From: Capsicum annuum
Lineage: Eukaryota; Streptophyta; Magnoliopsida; Solanales; Solanaceae
DNA: 64,000 nucleotides
Direction of reading: 5' to 3'
Assembly: GCF_002878395.1 (NCBI RefSeq)
Contig: NC_061111.1
Location: 29,809,545 to 29,873,544 of the forward strand
Shown in pieces: positions 46,547 through 59,529 of the stretch (positions are counted from its first letter, which is position 1; every line of letters begins with the position of its first letter). The notes under the pieces are model-generated. The model saw nothing but the letters and a program-made list of their open reading frames with translations. It did no database searches and was not told where the DNA came from. A program made the translations under genes and the position numbers.

Positions 46547-48589
46547 TTTTTCCACCCCTATTCATCCCCCAAAATACGAAATTAATCATTTCTAGGAAAA
46601 AAATTCATTATTTTCTCTTAAATTACTCAAGAACAAAACCTAGGGAATCTACTTTCAAGGATCAATCTACAAGAACACTCCTTCAGTCTTCATTAATTCA
46701 AGTACCAAGGTATTTGAAATGTTCATCCAAAGGTTTCCTTCCACCCCTGGAGTTCAGGAATCTCTTTTAAAACTTCAAGTTTATTAATTTCATAAATTAC
46801 AGATTGGGTTTGATTGTATCTATGATTATGATGTTAATTGGATTTTTAATCCATGACTTATTACAAGATTCATATAAATTTATTTGACATATGTGTTATA
46901 TTATGTGAATTCATATTCAAGCACTTGAATTATAAATTTGGAATTTGAAATCATGATGTCTACATGTTGTTTGGTATTATGTGTATAGATTATGTTTCCC
47001 CAAGTGTTTGATAAATTTCTCATGTGAATTAAATGGGAAAATCATGACATGCTAGCATATGTGCAATCTTATGTCCTACAAGTGTTTGAAAAATATCCTT
47101 ATGAATGAGTTATGAACATTGTAATGCTTTCAAGATCATGCTATTGAGTCCTAGGTGTATTTAATACCTGATAATTTAGCTATTTACCTCAAATTATAGT
47201 AAGCTAATGAATAATATTAGTGATGTCATGAGCAGTAGTACTCAGAAATTAGTCATATTTCAGTATTTTGTATAGAACTAAGTAGTATCACTAACAGTAA
47301 CACTCAATAATTAGTCACAGTCTTAGATTAGTATTCAGTTCAGACCACAGTAAACTCTCTCAGTAAACGGAACTCAGTAGTATTTTGTCAGTCAATGGAA
47401 CCCATTGAACTAAGTTCAATTAGATAGCATGATCAATAACAGTTCATTCAAGTCTAGTACAGTTTAGAAATCGATTCAGTAGCTATTCAGTTATGAGTAG
47501 GATTTAGCACCGAGAGAGAACAGGGATAACGTCTTCGTCATCAGATAGGCAGAGTCGTAGTAGCAATCCTTAAACTCTAGAACTATATAGCCAGTGCAAG
47601 ATGAGGAGTTATCCATCAGACTAGGCTTGACTACCTCCTATGGGTCACCCATCAGATTAGGCTAGACTCAACCTAAGTGTCACCCATCAGTTCAGATTTG
47701 GGGCCTGTTATTTAGACGATTACCTCCCACAATTTTAGGTTTAGATTAGTGTAGCCCTTAGTTCAGTGCTATTGATTTATGACTGTTAGCGATAGTCACT
47801 GATCTTTGTACAGAACTCAGTTTAGTTATATAAATTTATGACAGTCAGATACAGTCACCCAGTTCAGTATAGAACTCAGATTAGTTCTACAGAATTCGTA
47901 CTATCAGATACAGTCACTCAGTTATCAGTAATACAGTATCAATAAACTCAGATATCAGTAAATTAATATTTATAAATCAGTATCTAGTATTATTAGGACC
48001 TCAGTTACAGTTTATATATACATGTATGTACTCACATTCAGTTTTGTTCATGTTACTCAGTCAGTTATTGTTCATGCATATGAACCCATGTATGTCAGTC
48101 TACCTCACTTAGCATACCAGTACATTCTAACTACTGACGCATACTTTTCTTTTGTGCTATGATGTCTTATATCATAGGTTTTGATACATGGGCTCCTAAC
48201 TATCCTTAGTATCCCAGATTACCAGCAGCAGATTAGTGCTGAGTCCTTATAGTTTGAGGACGATGATATCTTTCAGTATTTCAGTAGTTCAGCATTTTAG
48301 AAGATGAAGTTAGTTGGGGACTTGTCCCATCAACTCCCTATTCAGACAGTTAGAGGCTTTCTAACTAGAGTATTTTAGATAGATATTTTAGTATTCAGTA
48401 TTTGTTTTCAGCTATGAACCTTATGGCGATTTCAGCCTACCTTCCATATTTATTTCAGTAATATCAGTATTGCAATATTATTATTATTCAGTACTCATAG
48501 CAGGTGCCAGTCCTGGGTTAGATGGTGGTCCTTCGGGGTCGCTAGCACCGTGTAACATCCGGGGTACAGAATCTAGGCATTATATCCAT

Positions 48590-50196
48590 TAACTCATCGA
48601 CCAAGCCCCAAAATCCATGTTTATCGCAAGGATTGGGGTCCTAAATACTATTTTAGTATACCAGTGCCTAGACGGAAAGTATACATTGGCCATAGCCATT
48701 CATGTCTCCCAAATTTAAAAAAACTCCATTTCCAGAAATGAATACTTACACTCTAATTCTTTCTTTGGGTAACCATCTAACTCTCTTTAATCCCAATTTT
48801 AGTCCTTTAAAATCATGCTTCATGCTTGTAAAAACATTCTATACTTATTTTGCTAAGGGCATATTAGAACCAGGTAATGTCATACCCAGAATTGTAAGTC
48901 ATTCATATCATATCAATTCCACATCCCTTCACATTCAAACCATATAAATAACCACTGAAAGATTTATCAAATTACATGAGATTCTAATTATCAAAATCAT
49001 ATGAAACTTATGCAAACATACCTTCTTTACAAATCTTTAACACATGGTTTCAATTCTATTTATTCAACACATACATAATGGTTAAAGTGTTATATAATAC
49101 TCAAGAATTTGTCATCAATCATAAACCAGCCCACCAACATTGTTTATACATAAATCTCATGATCAAAAGGGGGATTTTAATTCATTTTCTCAAAACAATT
49201 CACATTTTAATACCATGCAAAGACCATAAATTTTATCATGGGGAAGGGTATTTCACAAGTTACATTCGTAAATCACATTCTAAATTCAAATCACAAATGC
49301 ACGAGATTATAAATCAAGCTTAGGAAAAAACCCAATAAAAATATATACTTTCATCAAATTGGATTCATGATGCATGATCTTAAAACAATTTCCCAAAATC
49401 CATTTCATATACATACATATATATAATTTAAAGCTTTTAAAAAATCATAAAATCTATTCCCATGAGATTTAGGATTTCCCCACATACCTTTTGACGATGA
49501 GAAATCAAAGAGAACGTCGAGAAATTGGATCCCTGGAGCTTGAATTTCTTAACCCTAGGTAGTTTCTCCCCTTTTGGTCTAGGGAAGATGATTTGGAGAT
49601 TTTTGAAGAGGAAATAACATGAATAAGGGTTGTAATTCGTCTATAATTGTTTAGAGACTGTTATGGGATGTGAAAGGATCTTACTGCCCTTATATAACAC
49701 AAAAATGGAGCATCCACGCCGCTTTTCCTTAGCCATGAGGAGTACAATCCATGGCACAAGCCAAGGCAGGCGACGCACATTCTATTGCATAGTGCTTAAG
49801 TGGGTGGTGCATGCCCTATTGCACAGCCTGGACAATGTCTCATTCAAACACTAATAACTTTTGACTCTGGATATGGTTTGATAAATGGTCAGTGGCATTG
49901 GAAAGAATACTAGAAGGAATTTAATTAGATATATAGTAGGCCACTTGACTCTTTATATCCTAGGGTAAATAATCATTGGATGTTGACCAATACAACATTA
50001 CCAACTAAGAATCAATCGATTGGAAAGTGCTCAACTCAACTTTTGAGCTAGGAGATTTTTATGGTGTATATTTATCTCCAAGGATATTTTCACACTAAGT
50101 TTCATTTCAACTTATATCTAAGTAAAAATCATTGGGTTTAGGTCTATAAATACAGGAAAGACGATCAACTTTAGCTCGAAAGTGTGGGTTGTTACA
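48590..50196 (-). repeat. Element D 5' LTR, distal part (split by E)
   Basis: On the minus strand it opens TGTAACAACCCACACTTTCG at 50,196. The right part matches 1-1,010, another copy of this LTR family. It contains the shared block ttagatatatagtaggccac near 49,925, and a GC-rich patch at 49,700-49,830. An ACCTTTTGACG splice-donor-like motif near 49,486 is on the minus strand. Confidence 0.75.
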
Positions 50197-51300
50197 ACCC
50201 AACACTCACAAATCATCAAGGAATCATAACCCTTAAGAAATGGGTGCCAAAAAAATCTTATTTTGGTCTAAAATAAAGCTCTAAGTGAATTTGAGATTTT
50301 GGGTCAAGAATATAAAATTCATCATTAAAGAGATGAAATCTTACCTTGATTCGGATGGTAATCGTGATAATAGATGATAATCAAGCTCCTAAGTCACCCA
50401 CGCAACTCAAATTTGTGTTATCATACCCATTTTGGATTTTAGGATCTCAAGGATGAAGGAAAAATGCCAAATTTGCGACCTTTGGGCCTATTTATAGACT
50501 CCCTCGACGAAGAGCTGCAGTATCTCTGTGACAGCTAAGTTAAAATGTTATTCTTGATCCTCAAAACTCAGTAAGAACCTAAATAATATAATCCAATAGT
50601 GAAATTTGAGTGTAAATCACATTTCAAATCTATGAAATCCTCAAAACTTTCATCCAAGATCATTTCGGTAAAATGTAGGGCCCACACCTATAGTTCCATT
50701 TTTCATAAAATCCACTCAATAACCCAAAATAAGTTTGAGAGCCTTGAGACCTGAAAAATAGGTCCCCTAGCCTAAATTTGATGTTTCGGATGTGATGATA
50801 AAGTCAAATTTTTCATCCGAGGTCATTTTGACCAAATTTGGCTCGCGCACCCATATTCTCGATTTTCTCACCTTACGATCAATAGGTCGAAATGAGCTCA
50901 GATGCATTGGGACATGAACCAAAGGTATACCTAGCTTGAAATCAATATTTTGGATCTATTGAACCATTTAAAATTTACATCCAAGATCATTTCACTGAAG
51001 TTTTTGTCCGGTGGTCATTAGAAACCAACAAATATTTCAAAATAAGTAATTGGGTCTAAAAACTGAATGAACTGGCCGATAACTGAATCATTGATCCCAA
51101 AAAGTCATAAATTACTTGTGGTAGCTATGGAGAATCCCTAACAGTGAATATAAGCAAAAATATAAAAAATAATCAAAAGGATCATTACAGTCAAATATGT
51201 GCCAGTTTTGTAATATTTTAAGGGCATAGGGGTCTTTTCACACCCTTAAACCATTCACAATTCATTATGGATGAATATAGGGCCTTAAAAAATATTTACA
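50197..51300 (-). repeat. Minus-strand LTR-like segment
   Basis: No coding sequence was found. A minus-strand TATAAATA (50,489-50,496) precedes a splice-donor-like caaggtaag near 50,345, the arrangement of an LTR promoter and leader. Positions 50,630-51,010 contain the word catccaagatcatttc and variants (50,650, 50,815, 50,980), suggesting an old tandem structure. Boundaries are uncertain. Confidence 0.45.
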
Positions 51301-52423
51301 TCTCAGTAATTTGCTAATCACTATTCTAATAGCAAGAGAGGTGAAAACTACCTAGGGTTTGAGGATTCTAAGCTTCAAAGGTAAATTTTGCACTATGATC
51401 TCTCCACTCAAGGTATGTAGAACTATCCTAACGTTCATGGGCTTGAAAATCATGTTTTAAAACATTATAAATATTATCAGATGTATATGGTAACGCTTTG
51501 AAAATTGGTTGACAAAGCATGATTTACAAAACTACTTCCTATGATAGACGTTGCATTTACTATGGGGTTTTGATGAAATAGATATGTGATTTGTGTATAT
51601 ACATTATGGATTCTGAAGTGACTGAACTATGAACCCCATTTTTATGATAATAATTATAAAATTAAAAATGATGGTGGATTCCTAAATGAATATGAAAAGG
51701 TTGGTGTTTTCGAATACTCTTTTAAATAAGTTATGGACTAATTCCTTATATGATTCTCATATAGAAGTTAATATGTTTCAAAACACTTTTGTTTATCATG
51801 AAAATTTGAGTGGATTATGAAAGAAATGACCACCAAAGAGTAGTCTTAAAAGGAATTTATTTTGTCTAAACTTGTATATCCTTTTTGAAAGAGAACTCTT
51901 TGTAATACTTAATTCAATTATGGTGGTCAATTATAAGTTTTTGGATAAAAAGGCTAGGGATACGACATGATATGATAAGATATGATATGTCTTGTAGTTC
52001 TGTGTATGGCAATACTCTGTTATGATATGCCCTTAATAGAATAAGAGATTAGATTTTATAAGCATGAAGTATGATTTTAAGAAGTTAAAAATGTGTTTAA
52101 AGTGAGTTATATGGTTACTCGACGAAGGCACGAGTTCAAATAACTCATTATCAAAAATTGTGTTTTGCCAACACAAAATTTTTGATATGTTATCCAACAT
52201 GAGAGAATAATTAGGACATCTTACATGGTGGAATGCCTAATTTATACTCACATGGCGGGTATACTAGTTTATTGAAACTCCAATCCCTGCGGCAAACTTA
52301 GTTTGGGGACTTGACCGCTGAGTTAAGGGCAGATTCCATATAGCCCATGGGATTGTAGAGTTGTAGAGTGCACCATCTAGCATAGAATTAAAGTAAATAG
52401 TTGAGTATCTGTTTTACGAAGTT
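51301..52423 (+). repeat. Plus-strand LTR fragment related to the 7,910 LTR
   Basis: Positions 52,100-52,165 (acgagttcaaataactcatt, then tgttttgcc) match 9,415-9,480, and 52,335-52,410 (catagcccatggg, then ccatctag) match 9,620-9,700. It stops at 52,423 where a new TGTTGACACACAATTTT terminus begins. Confidence 0.6.
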
Positions 52424-54888
52424 TGTTGACACACAATTTTTGCTTTCCTTTTTCATAAAAAATAATATCTCGATGCTTAGGATTCTTGAACATTTTTTCA
52501 AGTTTATTTTTCTTATTTTTAACATTAATAGTTTGAAAACAATTTTTTTCTTATCTTTACTATTAAAATACTAATTCACATCTTATAAATTTGCTTAGAG
52601 AAAAATAAATAAATAAATATATTTTAAATTGTCATTTCACTTCTTTTTCTAAAATGAATATATCTATATATATACACACACATACACTTTTGGAAAAATT
52701 AATTAGAACAAAATAAGCATCGTTGAATAAGTCAAGTGAAATTGATTTGGAAGAATAAGATTAATTAATTTATCCATTTGGGCCAATTTCTTCAATTAAC
52801 TATCCATCCCTTAAAACTTAAAAGACTAAAATAGAGCAGCCCAAACCAAATTTCCCCAGTGCAAAATAGCCCCGACCCGACCAACCATCCCTTATCCCCT
52901 TAACCCAAAAAATATCAGCAACCCACCAATACAAGCAACAGCAACCCAATTTTTATTGAAAAACATGCCCAGCGATGCCGAACTCCCCTATTATGTTTCC
53001 GTCTCCATCAACATCATCCATTTCTCCCATCACTTTCTTATAGAAAAATAGAGCCAAAATCAGTAATTTCGAGAAGAGATGGAGAAATTAAGTAGCCATT
53101 AGTTTGAAGATGTTTTTTTTTCAATTCGATAGCTACCAAGCTTACACCAACGAGTCCAAGCCTCTCTACTGCCAATTTGTCAATTTTTCGTAAAATTATC
53201 TGAAAAGGTGACCTCTTTTTCTCCCTTTATTTCTCTTCACTATTAATCCCTTTGACTTATCTCCTGTAGTTGGTGTTCTCAAGGATCAAAAAATTTTGAA
53301 TTTTGAAAATTTTCAAAGCTCCTACAAGGAGCTGTTGAGACACGCCCTTTTCCTATTAAAGGGGAGTCTGTTTCACCCCTTTAGAAGGGGGATCACCAAG
53401 ATCAAGTATAAAATTAGAAAAAAAAATATCAACAAATTCATAGTACTATTCCTTATTATTTTTCTTTCCCACATTCCAAGTTCAAAGTTCAAGTTCGAAT
53501 TCGAATTTTGATGAGGAACCCGTAATTTGCTTCTCCACACAAGGCAAATCCTATCCAATTTTAGTTACTTTGCACTTAGCTTTTGTTAATCATTTATTGT
53601 GTAGTTAGTTGGAATGATAACCGGTTGGCTTAAAGTATAAAAATGTAAAGACAAATAATTTTATGCTTGAGATTACGTGTGTTTGTAATTTATGATTTAA
53701 CTCGAGTAAATTCTATTCCGCCTTAATTTCATGATTCTTAGTTTAAGTTTAGCTTTGTATTCACTGGTTGTGTGTGGTTTGGGATTTAGCTATTCTATTT
53801 GATTTATATGAACATGAAAATATTAAACAAAATAGTTTTTTTATGGTCAATTAGTTTTGCATATTCTTGATTGGGTGTTTCCAAAATATTTACAACTTAT
53901 GAAGTTGCTTTGAATAGGTTTTCTGAGGTACCCAATGTTGTGTCTGGATAGTGGTTTATTATAAGATCATTCCTATGTTGGTTTGGACGTTTCAAACTAG
54001 GTAATAGCTGCTTTATTTTCCTCCTATCCGGCTCTGCATTTACAAGGCGTTAGCAGCCTTCAGTTTATCACGAAATAGCTCCAAAAGAGCTGAAAACTTT
54101 ATGTATGTTGTCTGTTTATCTGTCTTGGAATCTTATTAACCTTTTGCATGAATATTTGAACAACGATTTATTCTCCTGACATGTCTTGATTCATTCGTGC
54201 ATATAAATGGATTCTCAACTTCTCACTTAACATTAAAAAGAGGCTATTGGATACTCACAAAAATAGTATCCACAATCCAAATTAAAGGTTTTTCAGCCAT
54301 CCCCTTTCCCTCTCAAACTTTACTGTTTGCTTATGACTCTAAACAAAGAAGTATTTGTCACTTTTTTCTTCTGTTGGATGAAAACAGAGGCACTTCAAAG
54401 TCTTTTGAATTTTTTCGTTATGAGAGAATAGATTTCAGGCCACGACCCCTAATTTACTAGCCCACAAGAGGTAATCCCGACAACCTTTCTTTCATTTTTG
54501 TTTTACCCTTCTTTTTAGTCATGTTTGTTATTTAGGAATCCCTGTTTGCTTCTTATATATATGTGTTAAAGAAAATGACAAATGAGATGTATGATATTAA
54601 AATTATTAACAAAGAGGTTGTTTTTCACTGTTTGCAACGTCTTCCTATGTGAATATACTTTGTCTTGTTAGTATAGATACCATATCTATCACTTTCAAAT
54701 AAATTATGCATATGAATATGATGATTCTAATTTTTCTCATTTTATATTAAGCTTAGTTCTCAATGTTTTTCTTTTCTTTATTTTTATTATGATAAAAAGG
54801 AAATGGGTTATCATGATTTATGTATTTTTCTTAAACTTTCTTATCACAACTCTACACTAGGAGGATATATCAGTTCTTTATTTATGTT
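52424..54888 (+). other. Probable LTR-derived spacer H before the satellite; no gene
   Basis: TGTTGACACACAATTTTTGC at 52,424 looks like the start of another LTR family, and abruptly replaces the previous LTR. The interior is AT-rich with a small aaataaataaata run near 52,600 and an atatatatacacacac run near 52,663-52,690. An 87-codon frame at 54,197-54,460 and a 71-codon frame at 53,296-53,511 show no known domain. No LTR end or primer site was found, and the satellite starts at about 54,889. Confidence 0.45.
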
Positions 54889-57800
54889 TAATAGGTTATC
54901 ATAATCAAGATGTGATTCAACATTTGCATTTCTATACTGTGTTCTGATTTTAAGGTGCTATTATATTTCTTAAACACTATGGTGTAAAGATTGCTAAGGT
55001 AATTTTTAAGACTCGAAGTCACCACAAGATTTGAAACAAGCATCTAAATCTTTAATCATATCTATTTCCTCTTTGAGGCAATCTTCAATCATGTTTATTT
55101 CCACTTTGAGACTCCATCTAAATGGTACAAAATGCAAAAAGGGATGAGCTTTAATGGGTTATCATACTCAAGATGTGATTCAAGATAGGCATTTCTATAC
55201 CGTATAGTTATTTTATGGGGCTATTATATTTCTTAAACACTATGGTGTGAAGATTGCTAAGGTAATTTTTAAAACTCGAAGTCACCACAAGACTTGAAAC
55301 GGGCATCGAAATCTTCAATCATGTCTATTTCATCTTTGAGATTCCATCCGAATAGTATAAAATGCAAAAAGGGACGAGCTTTAATGGGTTATGATAATCA
55401 AGATGCGATTCAAGATTTGCATTTGTATACAGTATTGTTATTTTATGGTGCTATTATATTTCTTAAACACTATAGTTTAAAGATTTCTAAGTTATCTTTT
55501 AAGACTTAAAGTCACCACAAGACTTGAAACGAGCATCTAAATCTTTAATCTTGTCTATTTCCTGTTTGAGTCAATCTTCAATCATGTCGATTTGCTCTTT
55601 GAGACTCCATCTGAATGGTACAAAATGCAAAAAGGGATGAGCTTTAATGGGTTATCATATTCATGATGTGATTCAAGATATGTATTTCTATACCGTATTG
55701 TAATTTTATGGTGCTATTATATTTCTTAAACACTATTGTGTGAAGATTACAAAGGAAATTTTTAAGACTCGAAGTAACCAAAAGACGTGAAATGAGCATC
55801 TAAATCTTAAATCATGTCTATTTCCTCTTTGAGACTCCATCCGAATGGTACAAAATGCAAAAAGGGACAAGCTTTAATGGGTTATCATAATCAAGATGTG
55901 ATTCAACATTTACATTTCTATATCGTATTGTGATTTTATTGTGCTGTTATATTTCTTAAACACAATAGTGTAAAGAGTTCTAAGGTAATTTTTAAGACTC
56001 GAAGTTACCGCAAGACTTGAAACGACAATCTAAATCTTCAAGCATGTCTAATTCCTATTTGAGACTCCATCTGAATATTATAAAATGCAAAACGGGATGA
56101 GCTTTAATGGGTTATCATATTCATGATCTGATTCAAGATATGCAATTCTATACCGTATTGTGACTTTATGGTGCTATTATATTTCTTAAACACTATTGTG
56201 TAAAGATTGCTAAGGTAATTTTTAAGACTTGAAGTCACCACAAAACTTTAAACGAGCATCTAAATCATCAATCATGTCTATTTCCTGTTTGAGAATCCTT
56301 CTGAATGGTACAAAATGCAAAAAGGGATGAGCTTTAATGGGTTATCATATTCAAGAAGTGATTCAACATATGCATTTCTATACTGTATTGTGATTTTATG
56401 GTGATATTATATTTCTTAAACACTATAGTGTAAAGATTGCTAAGGTAATTTTTAAGACTCGAAGTTAGCACAAGACTTGAAACGAGCATATAAATCTTCA
56501 ATCATGTCTATTTTCTCTTTGAGACTCCTTTCGAATAGTACAAAATGCAAAAAGGGACGAGCTTTAATGGGTTGTCATAATCAAGATGTGATTCAAGATA
56601 TGCATTTCTATACTTTATTGTGATTTTGTGGTGTTATTATATTTCTTAAACACTATTTTCTGAAGATTGCTAAGGTAATTTTTAAGACTCAAAGTCACCA
56701 CAAGACTTGAAACGAGCATCGAAATCTTCAATCATGTCTATTTACTCTTTGAGACTCTATCCGAATGGAACAAAATGCAAAAAGGGAAGATCTTTAATAG
56801 GTTATCATAATAAAGATGTGATTCAAGATTTGCATTTCTATATCGTATTGTGATTTTATGGTGCTATTATATTTCTTAAACACTATAATGTAAATATTGT
56901 TAACGTTATTTTTAATATTCAAAGTCACCACAAGACTTGAAACGAGCATCTAAATCTTCAATCATGTTGATTTCCTCTTTGAGACTCCATCCGAACGATA
57001 CAAAATGCAAAAAGGGTCGAGCTTTAATGGGTTATCATAATCAAGATATGATTCAAGATTTGCATTTCCATACCGTATTGTGATTTTATAGTGCTATTAA
57101 ATTTCTTAAACACTATAGTGTAAAGAATGATAAGGTAATTTTTAAGACTCGAAGTCACCACAAGACTTGAAACAATCATCTAAATCTTCAATCATTTCTA
57201 TTTCCTCTTTGAGACAATTTATCAATCATGTCTATTTCCTCTTTGAGACTCCATCTAAATGGTATAAAATGCAAAAAGGGATAAGCTTTAATGGGTTATC
57301 ATATTGAAGATGTGATTCAAGATATGAATTTCTATACAATATTGTGATTTTATGGTGCTATTATATTTCATAAACACTATAGTGTAAAGATTGCTAAGGT
57401 AATTTTTAAGACTCGAAGTCACCAGAAGAATTGAAACGAGCATCTAAATCTTCAATCTTGTCTATTTCCTCTTTGAGACAATCTTCAATCATGTCCATTT
57501 CCTCTTTGAAACTCCATCTGAATGGTACAAATTGCAAAAAGGGACGAGCTTTAATGGGTTATCATATTCAAGATATGCATTTCTATATCGTATAGTGATT
57601 TTATGGTGATATTATATTTCTTAAACACTAATTTGTGAAGATTCAAAAGGTAATTTTTAAGACACGAAGTCACCACAAGAGTTGAAACGATCATCTAAAT
57701 CTTTAATCCTGTCTATTTCCTCCTTGAGACTCCATCCGAATGGTACAAAATGCAAAAAGGAAAGACCTTTAATGGTTTGTCATAATGAAGATGTGATTCA

Positions 57801-59075
57801 GGATATGCATTTCTGTACCGTATTGTAATTTTATAGTGCTATTATATTTCTTAAAGAGTATAGTGTAAAGAATGCTAAGGTAGTTTTTTAGACTCGAATT
57901 TACCACAAGACTTGAAACGAGCATCTAAATGCTCAATCATGTATATTTCCTCTTTGAGACAGTCTTCAATCATGTCTATTTCCTCTTTGAGACTCCACCT
58001 GAATGGTACAAAATGCAAAAAGGGACGAGATTTAATGGGTTATCATATTCCAGATATGATTCAAGATATGCATTTCTATTCTGTAATGTGATTATATGGT
58101 GCTATTATATTTCCTAAACACTATTTTGTGAAGATCCAAAGGTAATTTTTAAGACTCGAAGTCACCACAGGACTTGAAACGAGCATCTAAATCTTTAATC
58201 ATGCCTATTTACTCTTTGAGACTCCATTCGAACGGTACAAAATGCAAAAAGGGACGAGCTTTAGTGGGCAATCATAATCAAGATGTGATTCAAGATTTGC
58301 ATTTCAATATCGTATTGTGACTTTATGGTGCTATTATATTTCTTAAACACTATAGTGTGAAGATTGCTAACGTAAATTTTAAGACCCGAAGTCACCACAA
58401 GACTTCAAACGAGCATCTAAATCTTTAATCATGTCTATTTCATCTTTGAGACTCCATCCGAACAGTACAAAATGCAAAAATGGACGATCTTTAATGGGTT
58501 ATCATAATCAAGATGTGATTCAAGATTTGCATTTCTATTCCGTATTGTGATTTTATGGTGCTATTATATTTCTCAAACATTATAGTGTAAAGATTACTAA
58601 GGTAATTTTTAAGACTCGAAGTCACCAGAAGCTTTGAAACGAGCATCGAAATCTTCAATCTTGTCTATTTCCTCTTTGAGACAATCTTCAATCATGTCCA
58701 TTTCCTCTTTGAGACTCCATCTGAATGGTACAAATTGCAAAAAGGGACAAGCTTTAATGGGTTATCATAGTCAAGATGTGATTCAAGATATGCATTTCTA
58801 TATCGTATAGTGATTTTATGGTGATATTATATTTCTTAAACACTATTTTATGAAGATTCAAAAGGTAATTTTTAAGACTCGAAGTCACCACAAGACTGGA
58901 AACGATCATATAAATCTTCAATCCTGTCTATTTCCTCCTTGAGACTCCATCCGAACGGTACAGAATGGAAAAAGGGAAGAGCTTTAATGGTTTGTCAGAA
59001 TGAAGATGTGATTCAAGATTTTCATTTCTATACCGTATTGTGATTTTATGGTGCTATTATATTTCTTAAAGACTA

Positions 59076-59180
59076 TAGTGTAAAGAATGCTAAGGTAATT
59101 TTTTAGACTCGAAGTCACCACAAGACTTGAAAGAATGCTAAGGTAATTTTTTAGACACGAAGTCACCACAAGACTTGAAA
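59076..59180 (+). repeat. 48-bp tandem duplication within one satellite monomer
   Basis: The stretch from gaatgctaaggtaatttttt through caagacttgaaa occurs twice in a row, giving the 311-bp interval between the anchors at 58,990 and 59,301. It is unique within the array. Confidence 0.85.
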
Positions 59181-59529
59181 CGAGCATCTAAATCTTCAAT
59201 CTTGTATATTTCCTCTTTAAGACAATCTTCAATCATGTCTATTTCCTCTTTGAGACTCCACCTGAATGGTACAAAATGCAAAAAGGGACGAGATTTAATG
59301 GGTTATCATATTCCACATATGATTCAAGATATGCATTTCTATTCTGTATTGTGATTTTATGGTGCTATTATATTTCTGTAACACAATTTTGTGAAGATCC
59401 AAAGGTTATTTTTAAGACTTGAAGTCACCACAAGACTTGAAATGAGCATCTAAATCTTCAATCATGTCTATTTACTATTTGAGACTCCATTCGAACGGTA
59501 CAAAATGTAAAAAGGGACGAGCTTTAGTG

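Larger units (their letters stand above)
35647..48584 (+). mobile_element. Tekay/Del-type chromovirus E (Ty3/gypsy), decayed and interrupted
   Basis: Plus-strand element with LTRs 35,647-38,246 and 43,360-48,584, the latter enlarged by insertion F. It has a primer site, gag, pol with chromodomain-like tail and a polypurine tract. The flanking 5-mers accat (35,642-35,646) and tccat (48,585-48,589) differ at one base and are probably the target duplication. It inserted into the LTR of element D. Protein similarity and domain order match T1, but the LTR sequence differs, so the two are separate families of one lineage. It is more decayed than T1. Confidence 0.9.
43360..48584 (+). repeat. Element E 3' LTR, split by F
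   Basis: Positions 43,360-43,811 and 46,547-48,584 together (about 2.5 kb) align with 35,647-38,246. The outer terminus, tctaggcattata, has lost the CA end by transition. Removing 43,812-46,546 restores continuity with the 5' LTR around 36,100-36,110. Confidence 0.88.

Noticed and set aside
54197..54460. 87-codon frame as a gene
   Set aside because: No known motif, no splice or promoter context, and it lies in probable LTR-derived sequence.
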